A DNA stretch of 6,446 bases from Betaproteobacteria bacterium (GCA_005884335.1 VBCJ01000280.1:1-6446); one strand, 5' to 3'; positions 1 through 6,446 are shown, counted from the first letter of the stretch. Translations and numbers: made by a program. The notes: generated from the sequence alone by a model not told the origin.

Positions 1-316
1 CGGCTTCGTCCCGGGCCTGACCACAGGCGCCGGCAGCGGGTCGCAGCCGCTGAACGCGGCCGGGGGCATGATCGGCGTCGAGTCGGGCACGGCGGGCAGC
101 GGCCTGGGCTTCACCAGCCTGATCATCTGCTTCTCGAACCTGCCGGAGAAGGTGGCGAGCGCGGTCGACACCCAAATGGACGACAGCAACCCGGCGAGCG
201 GCCAGATCCGCGCGCAGAAGCAGACCAACGCGAATGAGGCCACACTCCCCGCTCCGAACGTCTCGGCCTACGTGGAAACCGGGGTGAATCAGTACCTGCT
301 GTGCAAAAACTACTAG
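1..316 (+). CDS. Type IV pilin-like protein, C-terminal part (5' truncated by window edge)
   Basis: The reading frame is open from base 2 to a TAG stop at 314-316, giving 104 residues with no start. The internal ATG at 68 is not the real start, because homology to the downstream gene begins at the first visible codon. The fragment aligns without gaps to residues 126-229 of the next gene, with about 65 of 104 positions identical by hand count. Shared blocks include TTGAGSG, GLGFT, DDSN, GQIRAQ and SAYVETGV. Both proteins keep two cysteines at the same places, one mid-fragment (IICF) and one four residues from the end (LLCKNY). They could form the disulfide that closes the C-terminal loop of many type IV pilins. 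The missing N-terminus should carry a prepilin leader, by analogy with the paralogue. The predicted role is an extracellular or periplasmic pilus or pseudopilus subunit. Whether it is a major or minor subunit cannot be told. Confidence 0.8.
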   Translation, partial: GFVPGLTTGAGSGSQPLNAAGGMIGVESGTAGSGLGFTSLIICFSNLPEKVASAVDTQMDDSNPASGQIRAQKQTNANEATLPAPNVSAYVETGVNQYLLCKNY

Positions 317-391
317 CCGCTCACCGAATGGTATTCGTGCTCGTTTCTGCCGATTGACCTAGACTAGACTACGGCGCATTGGAGGTTTCCT

Positions 392-1081
392 ATGACTGTA
401 TCCGTTTTCAACCGCAAGAACTCAACCGAGGCCGGTTTCACCTTGGTCGAAATCGCGATCGTGCTGGTGATCATCGGGCTGCTCCTCGGCGGCATCCTGA
501 AGGGCCAGGAAATGATCACTCAGGCCAGGATCAAAAACGCCATCAACGACTTCAACGGCGTCACCGTGGCGGTGACCTCCTACCAGGACCGCTACCGCTT
601 TCTGCCGGGCGACGACCCGGGCGCCAGCGCGCGTTGGACCGTTCAGGCTCCGGCAAGCGGTAACGGCGACGGTGTGATCGCGGGTCTTTACAACGCCGCC
701 CCAGGGGCGGTCGCCCCGCCGGCAGCGGCCGAATCCAACCTGTTCTGGCAGCATCTGCGCATCGCGGGATTCGTCGCGGGCATGACCACGGGAGCCGGAA
801 GCGGGACGCAGCCGCCGAACGCGGTCGGGGGCCTCATCGGCGTGGAGGCAGCCACAGCCACCACTGGCCTGGGCTTCACCGGCACGATCATGTGCAGTTC
901 GAACATACCGGACAAGGTCGCGATTGCGATAGACACGCAGGCGGACGACAGCAACTCGGCGACCGGGCAGATCCGCGCGCAGTCGCAGACCAGCGGGGTT
1001 CCGCCGGTCACGGTTCAAAACCCGGCCTCTGCCTATGTGGAAACCGGGGTGGGTATATACCTGGTCTGCAAAACTTTCTAG
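392..1081 (+). CDS. Prepilin with N-terminal cleavage/methylation motif (type IV pilin-like)
   Basis: This 229-aa protein starts at ATG 392, with GGAGG at 381-385 six bases upstream. The 15-residue leader is basic (R8, K9) and ends in Gly15, followed by the prepilin motif FTLVE. Prepilin peptidase should cut after G15 and methylate F16. Glu20 is the conserved +5 glutamate needed for subunit assembly. Residues 17-36 form the hydrophobic helix that anchors the prepilin and later packs in the fibre core. A YxxxxRFLPGDD stretch (about residues 64-75) resembles the Y-x-LPGD motif of a broad group of proteobacterial pilin-like proteins. Residues 76-115 are rich in Ala, Pro, Ser and Gly, and C168 and C226 may form the C-terminal disulfide. 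It is a paralogue of the truncated gene upstream, 75 bp away, and is followed by a terminator and a PglL-type glycosyltransferase. The prepilin assignment is firm. Major versus minor subunit, and type IV pilus versus type II secretion, are unresolved, so no symbol is given. Confidence 0.93.
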   Translation: MTVSVFNRKNSTEAGFTLVEIAIVLVIIGLLLGGILKGQEMITQARIKNAINDFNGVTVAVTSYQDRYRFLPGDDPGASARWTVQAPASGNGDGVIAGLYNAAPGAVAPPAAAESNLFWQHLRIAGFVAGMTTGAGSGTQPPNAVGGLIGVEAATATTGLGFTGTIMCSSNIPDKVAIAIDTQADDSNSATGQIRAQSQTSGVPPVTVQNPASAYVETGVGIYLVCKTF

Positions 1082-1100
1082 CCTCGCCTCCGGTAACCGC

Positions 1101-1126
1101 AAAAAGCCCGCTCGCGCGGGCTTTTT
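1101..1126 (+). terminator. Strong intrinsic (rho-independent) terminator after the pilin gene
   Basis: A perfect 11-bp inverted repeat (1101-1111 and 1116-1126) has a TCGC loop. The GC-rich core GCCCGC/GCGGGC is flanked by A5 on the left and T5 on the right. It lies 19 bp after the pilin stop and 22 bp before the oligosaccharyltransferase start. The A/T symmetry means it could also stop transcription on the minus strand. The downstream gene is on the same strand and has no obvious promoter in the 22-bp gap, so its expression probably relies on partial read-through or on a promoter inside the pilin gene. Confidence 0.9.
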
Positions 1127-1148
1127 CGTTTCGGACGGACTCTGATTT

Positions 1149-2915
1149 GTGAAGGCATCTTCGGCCCCAGCGATCAGCCTCCTGCTCGCAGGCAGCCTCT
1201 GTCTACTGCCGTTCCTGCTGCCGTATCACCAACAGCCGGTCTTGAGTTTTTTCCCGGAGTGGCTCGCCGCAGCGCTGGGCATCGCCGCAGCGCTGACCCT
1301 GCTCGCTGGGCAAGGTGTCTCGGCCGCATCCCTGCCCGTGCCGGCACGCTGGCTGTTCGCCTTCGCGCTGGTTCTTGCCGTGCAGGCGGCAATCGGCGGT
1401 CATGCCTATTCCCAATTGCCCCTGCTTGCCGCGCTGTACGTCCTCTACGCCGTGCTGATGATTTGGCTCGGGGCGCAGCTCACGGCTGCGCTCGGCATCG
1501 AGCGCGTGGCTACGGTGCTGGCCGCGTTTCTTCTCGTCGGAGCCCTGGCGAATTCGCTGGCGGGGGTGATTCAATATTACGGCCAACCCGAGCTGTTCGA
1601 AGATGTCATCGCCCAGCGGCGCGCTCACGGCGCCTTCGGGAACATTGCGCAATGGAATCTCTATGCCAACTACCTGGCGCTGGGCGCAGGCGCGCTTCTT
1701 TTCCTGTGGCTGCGCGTGCAAGTGCGGACGGCGTACGCGCTTCCCGCCCTGATCCTGCTCACCCTGGGCAGCGCGCTATCCGGGTCCCGCGGCGCGCTGC
1801 TCTACGCGCTATGGTATGCAGCGCTCGGGATGATGGCGGTACGCGTTCAGGATAGCGCCGAGACGCGGCGACTGAGATCGGCCGCGTACGCGGTCGCGGG
1901 CGCGACACTGGCAGCGCATTTCGCTCTGCCGTGGCTGAACAGTGCGCTTCAGCTCGGCTCGCCGGGCGAGGGCACGTTCGATCGCATGCTCGTTTATCTC
2001 GGCGAATCTGCCCGCCGGGAGGTGGCCCTGCTCGCGCTCCGCATATTTAGCGATGCGCCCATAGTCGGGGCGGGAATAGGCGAGTTCGCGGGCGCGGCGT
2101 TCGAGCTGGGACTCGATCCGTCGCTGACTCGAAGCAACGAAATCTGGACCTCGCCGCACAATCTTCCGCTGCACCTCCTTGCCGAAACCGGCCTGGTGGG
2201 CACGATCCTGGTGCTGGGCGGTCTGTGCGTCTGGGGGTGGCAGGCCGCGCGGCGCTATCGCGCCGATCCCCGGCCGGCACTTTGGTGGATCGTTGCGGCG
2301 GCGGGGATAGAACTGATGCACTCCCTGACCGAGTTTCCGCTTTGGAGCGCACACTTCCTCGGCGTGACCGCGCTCCTGCTGGGCGCAAGTGCAAGGCCGA
2401 GGCCCTCCCCGGCGGTCTCGCGCGCGAGCGGGATTGGCGCGGGGGCCGCCTGCGTCGTCCTCTCGGTCACCTTGGCGATCATGCTCAGGGATTACATGAG
2501 ACTCGACGTCACGCGCATCACCGGAACAAGGGTCACCCTCGCCGCTGCCGCCCAAGCGCGCCAGGACGCTGCGACCATGCGCGACCTGACGCGCGGCTTC
2601 ATGGCGCCCCTGGCGGAGTTATGGATAGTGATTGGCGCTCCGCTGGACCGGAGCGAGCTTGCCGATAAATTGGCCATGAGTGAGCGCGTAGCGCGCTGCT
2701 GGCCGACCCATGCGGTCGTGGTACGGCGCGCGGTGCTTCTCGCCTTCGACGACAAGGTGGAAAAGGCGCGAAGTCTGCTTGCGCGAGCCTTGGAAACGTT
2801 TCCACATCGACTCAATGCCACGATTCTGATCCTCGAACAGGCGCGCTCCGCGGACCCAGGCGCCATCGAACCTCTCCTCGCTATGACCAGGACTGCTTCG
2901 GGTTTGAGAAAGTAG
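1149..2915 (+). CDS. PglL/TfpO-family protein O-oligosaccharyltransferase (Wzy_C superfamily)
   Basis: This 588-aa inner-membrane protein is predicted to move a lipid-linked glycan onto Ser/Thr of periplasmic proteins, pilins in particular. Residues 8-445 are mostly hydrophobic helices with short loops. Family signatures appear in order: GNIAQWNLYANYLALG (164-179), matching the G-x-x-x-Q-x-N-x-x-A-x-Y-L block of PglL enzymes; SGSRGALL (211-218); a periplasmic-loop motif PHNLPLHLLAETGLVG (336-351) with H337 as the probable essential His; and HSLTEFPLWSAHFLG (391-405), the H-S-x-x-E-[YF]-P-L-W block at the start of the Wzy_C_2 region. The soluble C-terminal part (about 450-588) resembles the helical tail of these proteins. 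O-antigen polymerase (Wzy) and ligase (WaaL) share the fold but usually lack the last motif and tail, and the pilin neighbours favour PglL/TfpO. The GTG at 1149 is the earliest possible start, since an in-frame TGA lies at 1143-1145. The ribosome site is weak (CGGAC, about 9 bp upstream). The glycan substrate is unknown. Confidence 0.88.
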   Translation: MKASSAPAISLLLAGSLCLLPFLLPYHQQPVLSFFPEWLAAALGIAAALTLLAGQGVSAASLPVPARWLFAFALVLAVQAAIGGHAYSQLPLLAALYVLYAVLMIWLGAQLTAALGIERVATVLAAFLLVGALANSLAGVIQYYGQPELFEDVIAQRRAHGAFGNIAQWNLYANYLALGAGALLFLWLRVQVRTAYALPALILLTLGSALSGSRGALLYALWYAALGMMAVRVQDSAETRRLRSAAYAVAGATLAAHFALPWLNSALQLGSPGEGTFDRMLVYLGESARREVALLALRIFSDAPIVGAGIGEFAGAAFELGLDPSLTRSNEIWTSPHNLPLHLLAETGLVGTILVLGGLCVWGWQAARRYRADPRPALWWIVAAAGIELMHSLTEFPLWSAHFLGVTALLLGASARPRPSPAVSRASGIGAGAACVVLSVTLAIMLRDYMRLDVTRITGTRVTLAAAAQARQDAATMRDLTRGFMAPLAELWIVIGAPLDRSELADKLAMSERVARCWPTHAVVVRRAVLLAFDDKVEKARSLLARALETFPHRLNATILILEQARSADPGAIEPLLAMTRTASGLRK

Positions 2916-2961
2916 CAGGCGGGAGCGTCGCCCCTCAACGGATGGACTCCGCCCGCATCGA

Positions 2962-4932
2962 TTACCCCTGAAGCAGGCGCATCTCCGCCGCAGCGAGTTG
3001 TTCGGGCGTGCCGAGCAGCACGATCACGTCCCCCTCCTGCAATGCCGTTTGCGGATCCGGCGAAATCATCCGCAGCTCCCGCCGCCGCAGCGCCGTCACG
3101 CGCACTCCGACCTTATCCAGCGCGAGCTCCCCGAGGCTGCGTCCCGAGGCGCTCGCGCCCGCCGCCAGCGTCACCGAATGCAGGCGCGGCTCGCGCGCCT
3201 CGTCGGGATCTTCGGCTTCGTCGGTGCCTCCATGAAAGAACCCGCGCATCAAGCTGTAGCGATGCTCGCGAACGTCGCGAATGCGGCGCACCACGCGCCT
3301 CAAGGGGACGCCCAGCAGCACCAACGCGTGCGAGGCGAGCATCAAGCTCGACTCGAAGGTCTCGGGCACCACTTCGGACGCGCCCGCGGCGATGAGCCGG
3401 TCCATGTCCGCGTCGTCCAGAGTGCGGATGATCACAGGCAACGCAGGATTGAGCGCGCGCACATGATGCAGAATCCGAAGGGCGAGCTGCGTGTCCACGA
3501 AGGTAATGACGAGCGCGCTCGCGCGCGCGACACCTGCCGCCGCGAGCGTTTCGTACCGTGACGCGTCGCCGAAAACGACTTTCTCGCCCGCTGCCGCCGC
3601 CCCGCGCACGCGCTCGGGATCGGTGTCGAGGGCGACGACATCGATGCGCTCCTGCTCCAGCAAGTGCGCCAGGCGCTGGCCCGTGCGGCCGTAGCCGCAC
3701 ACGATGACGTGCCGCTCCGTCGCGAGACTCTGCGCGGCGACGCGGTGCAGCGCGAGCGATTGCAGCATCCATTCGGTGCTCGACCAGCGCAGCGCGAGCT
3801 TGTCGCTTGCCTGAATGACGAACGGAGCGGCGAGCATGGAGAGCAGCATCGCCGCGACGACCAGCTGGGAGAAGTCGCGATCGAGCAATGCAACCGACTG
3901 CGCCAAGACCATCAGCACCAGACCGAACTCGCCCACCTGAGCAAGAGCCAGCCCCGTGCGCACGGCCGCGCCAGGGCCGGCTCCGAACAGGCGCGCGAGA
4001 CCGGCGACCAGGGTGAACTTGAACACGATCAGCAGCGCCGTCAGCGCCAGGGTCAGCGAAAAATTCGCTGTAACCGTCCCTACGTCGAGTCTCATGCCTA
4101 TGGTCACGAAGAACAGACCCAGCAGGACCTCCCGAAACGGCCTGATGTCCTCCTCGACCTGATGCCGGTATTCGGTTTCGGCTATGAGCATGCCGGCGAG
4201 AAACGCGCCCAAGGCCAGAGACAGTCCCGCCCGATGCGTGAGCCAAGCAAGCCCCAGCGTAATGAGCAAGACGTTGAGAATGAACAGCTCATGCGAGCGG
4301 AGGCGCGCCACGATGTGAAACCAGCCGCGCATGAGTTTCTGCCCGACAAAGAGCAGCACCACGAGCACCACCGTGGCCTTGGCGAGCGCAAACCCCAGAC
4401 GCTGCACCAGCCCGCCGCTCCCCTCCGCAATCGCAGGAATCAAGATCAGCAAGGGAACGACCGCGAGGTCCTGGAAAAGCAGCACGCCGACGATGTCCCG
4501 TCCGTGGGGGGTTTCCAGCTGGATGCGTTCGGCAAGAATGCGCATGACGATTGCCGTCGACGACATGGCGATCGCGCCTCCGACCGCGAGTGCGGCTTGC
4601 CATGGGACTGCTGCAAGCGAGGCGGCGGCGAGCACGGCACCGAGGGTGAGCAGGACCTGGGAAAGCCCGAGCCCGAACACGGCGCGACGCGACTGAAACA
4701 GCTTGGGCAGGCTGAACTCCAGCCCGATCGAGAACATCAGGAACACGACGCCGAATTCCGCAAGATGCCGTCCTTCGTCGGTGTCGGGAATCCACGCCAG
4801 CGCGAAGGGTCCCACTGCGACGCCCACCAGGATGTAACCCAGCAGCGGAGGCAAATGCAGCCAGCGGAAGAGCACGACGACGAACACCGCGCTCGCGAGC
4901 AGGATCAGCACCAGCTCAAGCGCGTCGCCCAT
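2962..4932 (-). CDS. CPA2-family monovalent cation:proton antiporter, Kef-like, with RCK_N and RCK_C domains
   Basis: This 656-aa inner-membrane transporter is predicted to exchange K+ (or Na+) for H+ under control of a cytoplasmic nucleotide-binding module. Residues 1-378 form the exchanger domain of about 12-13 membrane segments. They include LLGYILVGVAVGP (30-42), the FQDLAVVPL block (153-161, D155) and LAQVGEFGLVL (329-339). HQVEEDIRPF (257-266), followed by LLGLFFVTIGM, matches the regulatory-loop region of KefB/KefC. Residues 407-540 are an RCK_N/TrkA-N Rossmann domain with GYGRTG (413-418) and an acidic residue at the end of the second strand (D436), typical of NAD(H) binding. Residues 584-656 are an RCK_C/TrkA-C domain, which E. 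coli KefC lacks. No KefF/KefG-type quinone reductase subunit is visible. The start is supported by AAGGA (complement of 4940-4944) seven bases upstream. The gene converges on the oligosaccharyltransferase gene (46-bp gap) and diverges from kdsD. The ion specificity is unknown, so kefB/kefC is not assigned. Confidence 0.92.
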   Translation of the reverse strand: MGDALELVLILLASAVFVVVLFRWLHLPPLLGYILVGVAVGPFALAWIPDTDEGRHLAEFGVVFLMFSIGLEFSLPKLFQSRRAVFGLGLSQVLLTLGAVLAAASLAAVPWQAALAVGGAIAMSSTAIVMRILAERIQLETPHGRDIVGVLLFQDLAVVPLLILIPAIAEGSGGLVQRLGFALAKATVVLVVLLFVGQKLMRGWFHIVARLRSHELFILNVLLITLGLAWLTHRAGLSLALGAFLAGMLIAETEYRHQVEEDIRPFREVLLGLFFVTIGMRLDVGTVTANFSLTLALTALLIVFKFTLVAGLARLFGAGPGAAVRTGLALAQVGEFGLVLMVLAQSVALLDRDFSQLVVAAMLLSMLAAPFVIQASDKLALRWSSTEWMLQSLALHRVAAQSLATERHVIVCGYGRTGQRLAHLLEQERIDVVALDTDPERVRGAAAAGEKVVFGDASRYETLAAAGVARASALVITFVDTQLALRILHHVRALNPALPVIIRTLDDADMDRLIAAGASEVVPETFESSLMLASHALVLLGVPLRRVVRRIRDVREHRYSLMRGFFHGGTDEAEDPDEAREPRLHSVTLAAGASASGRSLGELALDKVGVRVTALRRRELRMISPDPQTALQEGDVIVLLGTPEQLAAAEMRLLQG

Positions 4933-4984
4933 TCGGAAGTCCTTGTTTTTTCGGGTTCACGTGGGGAAAAATGCGGAATCGGTC

Positions 4985-4993
4985 TGGTATACT
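4985..4993 (+). promoter_or_regulatory. Probable extended -10 promoter for kdsD-kdsC
   Basis: TATACT at 4988-4993 is one mismatch from the sigma-70 consensus -10, and it is preceded by TGG at 4985-4987, an extended -10 element. No good -35 hexamer lies at the usual distance (GGAAAA sits at 4965-4970), which is tolerable for extended -10 promoters. The predicted transcription start would be near 5000, about 47 bp before the kdsD ATG. The hexamer GTATAC (4987-4992) is palindromic, so it could also serve the divergent antiporter gene, but that is weaker. Confidence 0.5.
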
Positions 4994-5002
4994 CTCCAGC
5001 CT

Positions 5003-5050
5003 ATGATAAAGGGTGCTCCCGGCGCGGGCCAGCGCGGTTTTTCTCGATGA
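5003..5050 (+). CDS. Possible 15-codon leader ORF overlapping the kdsD start
   Basis: An ATG at 5003 opens a 15-residue frame (MIKGAPGAGQRGFSR) that stops at TGA 5048-5050. The stop overlaps the kdsD ATG (5047-5049) in an ATGA arrangement. It would begin only a few bases after the transcription start predicted from the -10 box at 4988-4993, so it would be translated nearly leaderless. kdsD has no clear Shine-Dalgarno sequence, only a GCGGTTTTTCTCG stretch before its ATG, which makes translational coupling plausible. The peptide resembles nothing I recognise. A short open frame like this can arise by chance in GC-rich DNA. Confidence 0.25.
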   Translation: MIKGAPGAGQRGFSR

Positions 5051-6039
5051 ACGATCGATCGAAGAAAGCGATTTCAACGTCCGCGCTCGAGCTCGCGCGC
5101 AAGGTGCTCTCGATCGAGGCCGATGCGGTGAGCGGCCTCAAAGCGCGGCTCGACGAGCGTTTTCTCGACGCGCTCGGTCTGATCCTCGCCTGTCGCGGGC
5201 GCGTCGTCGTGAGCGGCGTCGGCAAGTCGGGGCACATCGCTCGCAAGATCGCATCCACGCTGGCGAGCACCGGGACACCGGCTTTTTTCGTCCACGCCGC
5301 CGAGGCGGGACACGGCGATCTCGGCATGATCACGCGCGATGACGTGGTGCTCGCGCTCTCGAATTCCGGCCAGTCGGACGAGCTGCTCACGATCATCCCT
5401 CTGATAAAACGCCGGGGCGCGAAGCTGATCGCCCTCACCGGCAATCCCGACTCGGCGCTTGCCAGGGAAGCCGACGTGCATCTTGACGCGGGCGTCGCGC
5501 AGGAAGCCTGCCCCCTGAATCTTGCTCCGACGGCAAGCACGACGGCGGCGCTTGCGCTCGGCGACGCTCTGGCGGTCGCCTTGCTGGACGCTCGCGGCTT
5601 CGACGAGCAGGATTTTGCTCGCGCTCACCCCGGCGGCGCACTCGGCAGGAAGCTTCTCATTCATGTCTCCGATGTCATGCGCACCGGCAACGACCTTCCG
5701 GCCGTATCCGACACTGATTCCTTCTCCGACATGCTGGCCGAGATATCCCGGAAAAGCATGGGCATGACCGCGATTCTCGGCCGCGGCAAGAAGGTCGTCG
5801 GAATATTCACCGACGGCGACCTGCGTCGGACGCTGGAGCGCAAACCCGACATCCGCGCGCTCAAGATTACCGATGTCATGAAACGCAACCCGCACACGAT
5901 CGCCCCGCACAAGCTTGCCGCCGAAGCGCTCGAGTTGATGGAGCGTCACAAGATCAATCAGCTGCTCGTCGCGACGGAAACGGGAGAGCTGGTCGGCGCC
6001 CTCAACATGCACGACCTGTTTCGCGCCAAGGTCATTTGA
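5047..6039 (+). CDS. kdsD: D-arabinose 5-phosphate isomerase (KDO biosynthesis)
   Basis: This 330-aa cytoplasmic enzyme interconverts D-ribulose 5-phosphate and D-arabinose 5-phosphate, the first step toward KDO of the LPS inner core. The SIS (sugar isomerase) domain covers about residues 35-185, with VSGVGKSG (55-62) and LSNSGQSDE (104-112) as the phosphosugar-binding loops. Two CBS domains follow (about 208-265 and 275-330). The residues expected from E. coli KdsD (K59, E111, E152, H193) are all present one position later: K60, E112, E153 in AQEACP, and H194 in AHPGGALG. H89 in AGHGDLG is also kept. The length matches the family (328 in E. coli). ATG 5047 is the first usable start after the predicted promoter. 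The frame stays open far upstream, but that part is antisense to the antiporter. The gene overlaps kdsC by one base. GutQ and KpsF are paralogues with the same activity, but the kdsC neighbour and the two CBS domains fit the housekeeping KdsD. Confidence 0.96.
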   Translation: MNDRSKKAISTSALELARKVLSIEADAVSGLKARLDERFLDALGLILACRGRVVVSGVGKSGHIARKIASTLASTGTPAFFVHAAEAGHGDLGMITRDDVVLALSNSGQSDELLTIIPLIKRRGAKLIALTGNPDSALAREADVHLDAGVAQEACPLNLAPTASTTAALALGDALAVALLDARGFDEQDFARAHPGGALGRKLLIHVSDVMRTGNDLPAVSDTDSFSDMLAEISRKSMGMTAILGRGKKVVGIFTDGDLRRTLERKPDIRALKITDVMKRNPHTIAPHKLAAEALELMERHKINQLLVATETGELVGALNMHDLFRAKVI

Positions 6040-6446
6040 TGCGCGACGACATTCTGGAACGAATGCGGCGGCTGCGGCTGATGATCTTCGACGTCGACGG
6101 GGTGCTCACCGACGGGACCCTGTACTTCAGCGAGACCGGAGCGGAGTTGAAGGCATTCAACGCACGGGACGGCCACGGGCTCAAGATGCTGAAGGAGAGC
6201 GGGGTCGAGGTGGCCATCCTTTCCGCGCGCCGCTCGCGCGCCGTCGAGGTCCGCGCCGCAGAGCTTGGCATCACGCTCGTCGAACAAGGTGCCGTGAACA
6301 AGAGCACGGCGTTCGAAAGCTTGATCGGCCGGTTGCGCACCTCGGCCGCCGCCGCAGGTTACATGGGCGATGATTGGTTGGATCTGCCGGTGCTCGCGCG
6401 TTGCGGTTTTGCCGCGAGCGTGCCCGAAGCGCCGGAGCTCGTGCGG
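6039..6446 (+). CDS. kdsC: 3-deoxy-D-manno-octulosonate 8-phosphate phosphatase, N-terminal part (3' truncated by window edge)
   Basis: The window holds the first 136 residues of a HAD-superfamily phosphatase that is usually about 170-190 aa long. It hydrolyses KDO 8-phosphate to KDO and phosphate, the step after KdsA. Motif I is IFDVDGVLTDG (16-26), with D18 the nucleophile and D20 the general acid/base. Motif II is S62 in AILSARRS, where many homologues read ITGR or ISGR; Ser is an accepted residue here, and the Gly-to-Ala change beside it is a minor oddity. K88 in VNKS fits motif III, and GDD (110-112) with D115 fits motif IV for Mg2+ binding. KAFNARDGHG (38-47) is also typical of KdsC. 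There is no cap domain, as expected for this tetrameric C0-type family. The ATG at 6039-6041 shares its A with the kdsD TGA (TGATG), which implies co-transcription and translational coupling. In related genomes lptC, lptA and lptB usually follow. Confidence 0.95.
   Translation, partial: MRDDILERMRRLRLMIFDVDGVLTDGTLYFSETGAELKAFNARDGHGLKMLKESGVEVAILSARRSRAVEVRAAELGITLVEQGAVNKSTAFESLIGRLRTSAAAAGYMGDDWLDLPVLARCGFAASVPEAPELVR

Noticed and set aside
322..339. Small hairpin (CGAAT-GGT-ATTCG plus two pairs past a bulge) just after the first pilin stop.
   Set aside because: The stem is short and AT-containing with no T tract behind it, so it is not called a terminator.
329..370. Possible promoters for the second pilin: TTGACC at 354-359, TAGACT repeats at 360-370, and a sigma-54-like TGG at 329-331.
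   Set aside because: The TTGACC box has only CATTGG at the -10 distance. The TAGACT copies have no -35 partner. The GC element needed at the right distance from TGG for sigma-54 is absent.
422..1102. 226-codon open frame on the minus strand across the pilin gene.
   Set aside because: It is a shadow of the pilin coding frame in GC-rich DNA, with no ribosome site, no recognisable domain and an Arg-rich composition.
2916..2961. Convergent 46-bp gap between the oligosaccharyltransferase and antiporter genes, searched for a shared terminator.
   Set aside because: Only an imperfect GCGGGAG/CTCCGCCCGC pairing is visible, with a long loop and no T tract on either strand.
3113..4246. 377-codon minus-strand frame inside the antiporter.
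   Set aside because: It is a same-strand out-of-frame shadow of the antiporter, with Arg/Ala/Gly-rich nonsense composition.
3664..5046. Long open frame upstream of and in frame with kdsD, which would give a 791-aa protein.
   Set aside because: Most of it is exactly antisense to the antiporter gene, whose domains are clear. The translation is low-complexity (rich in Q, H, E and R) as expected of a GC-rich shadow frame. The kdsD family length and the promoter at 4985-4993 both place the start at 5047.

Overview
The window is a high-GC stretch of a Gram-negative proteobacterial chromosome, most likely from a betaproteobacterium. The main clue is the right half. A CPA2-type Kef-like cation/proton antiporter is transcribed divergently from kdsD, and kdsD overlaps kdsC. 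This order is familiar from betaproteobacteria, where kdsC is usually followed by lptC-lptA-lptB-rpoN. KDO synthesis implies an LPS-bearing outer membrane. The species cannot be named from the sequence alone.

Left third (1-2915, all + strand): a type IV pilin and pilin-glycosylation block. It opens with the C-terminal 104 residues of a truncated pilin-like protein. A complete paralogue of 229 aa follows, with a canonical prepilin peptidase motif and a good ribosome binding site. A strong intrinsic terminator comes next (1101-1126). After it lies a 588-aa polytopic membrane protein of the PglL/TfpO (Wzy_C) O-oligosaccharyltransferase family. The two pilins are about 60% identical over the shared 104 residues, so they arose by tandem duplication. 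An O-oligosaccharyltransferase directly behind pilin genes suggests that it glycosylates those pilins in the periplasm.

Right two thirds (2962-6446): on the minus strand lies a 656-aa antiporter with a membrane exchanger domain followed by RCK_N (TrkA-N) and RCK_C (TrkA-C) domains. It converges on the glycosyltransferase gene. A 114-bp divergent intergenic region separates it from kdsD (arabinose-5-phosphate isomerase, all four expected catalytic residues present). kdsC (KDO-8-phosphate phosphatase) begins within the kdsD stop codon and runs off the window. KdsD makes A5P from ribulose-5-phosphate, KdsA (not in the window) condenses it with PEP, and KdsC dephosphorylates the product to KDO for the LPS inner core.

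No mobile element, CRISPR array, tRNA or rRNA was seen. There is no convincing evidence of an undescribed system. The points most worth checking are the tandem pilin pair linked to its own oligosaccharyltransferase, the terminator between pilin and transferase, and a possible 15-codon leader ORF that overlaps the kdsD start.
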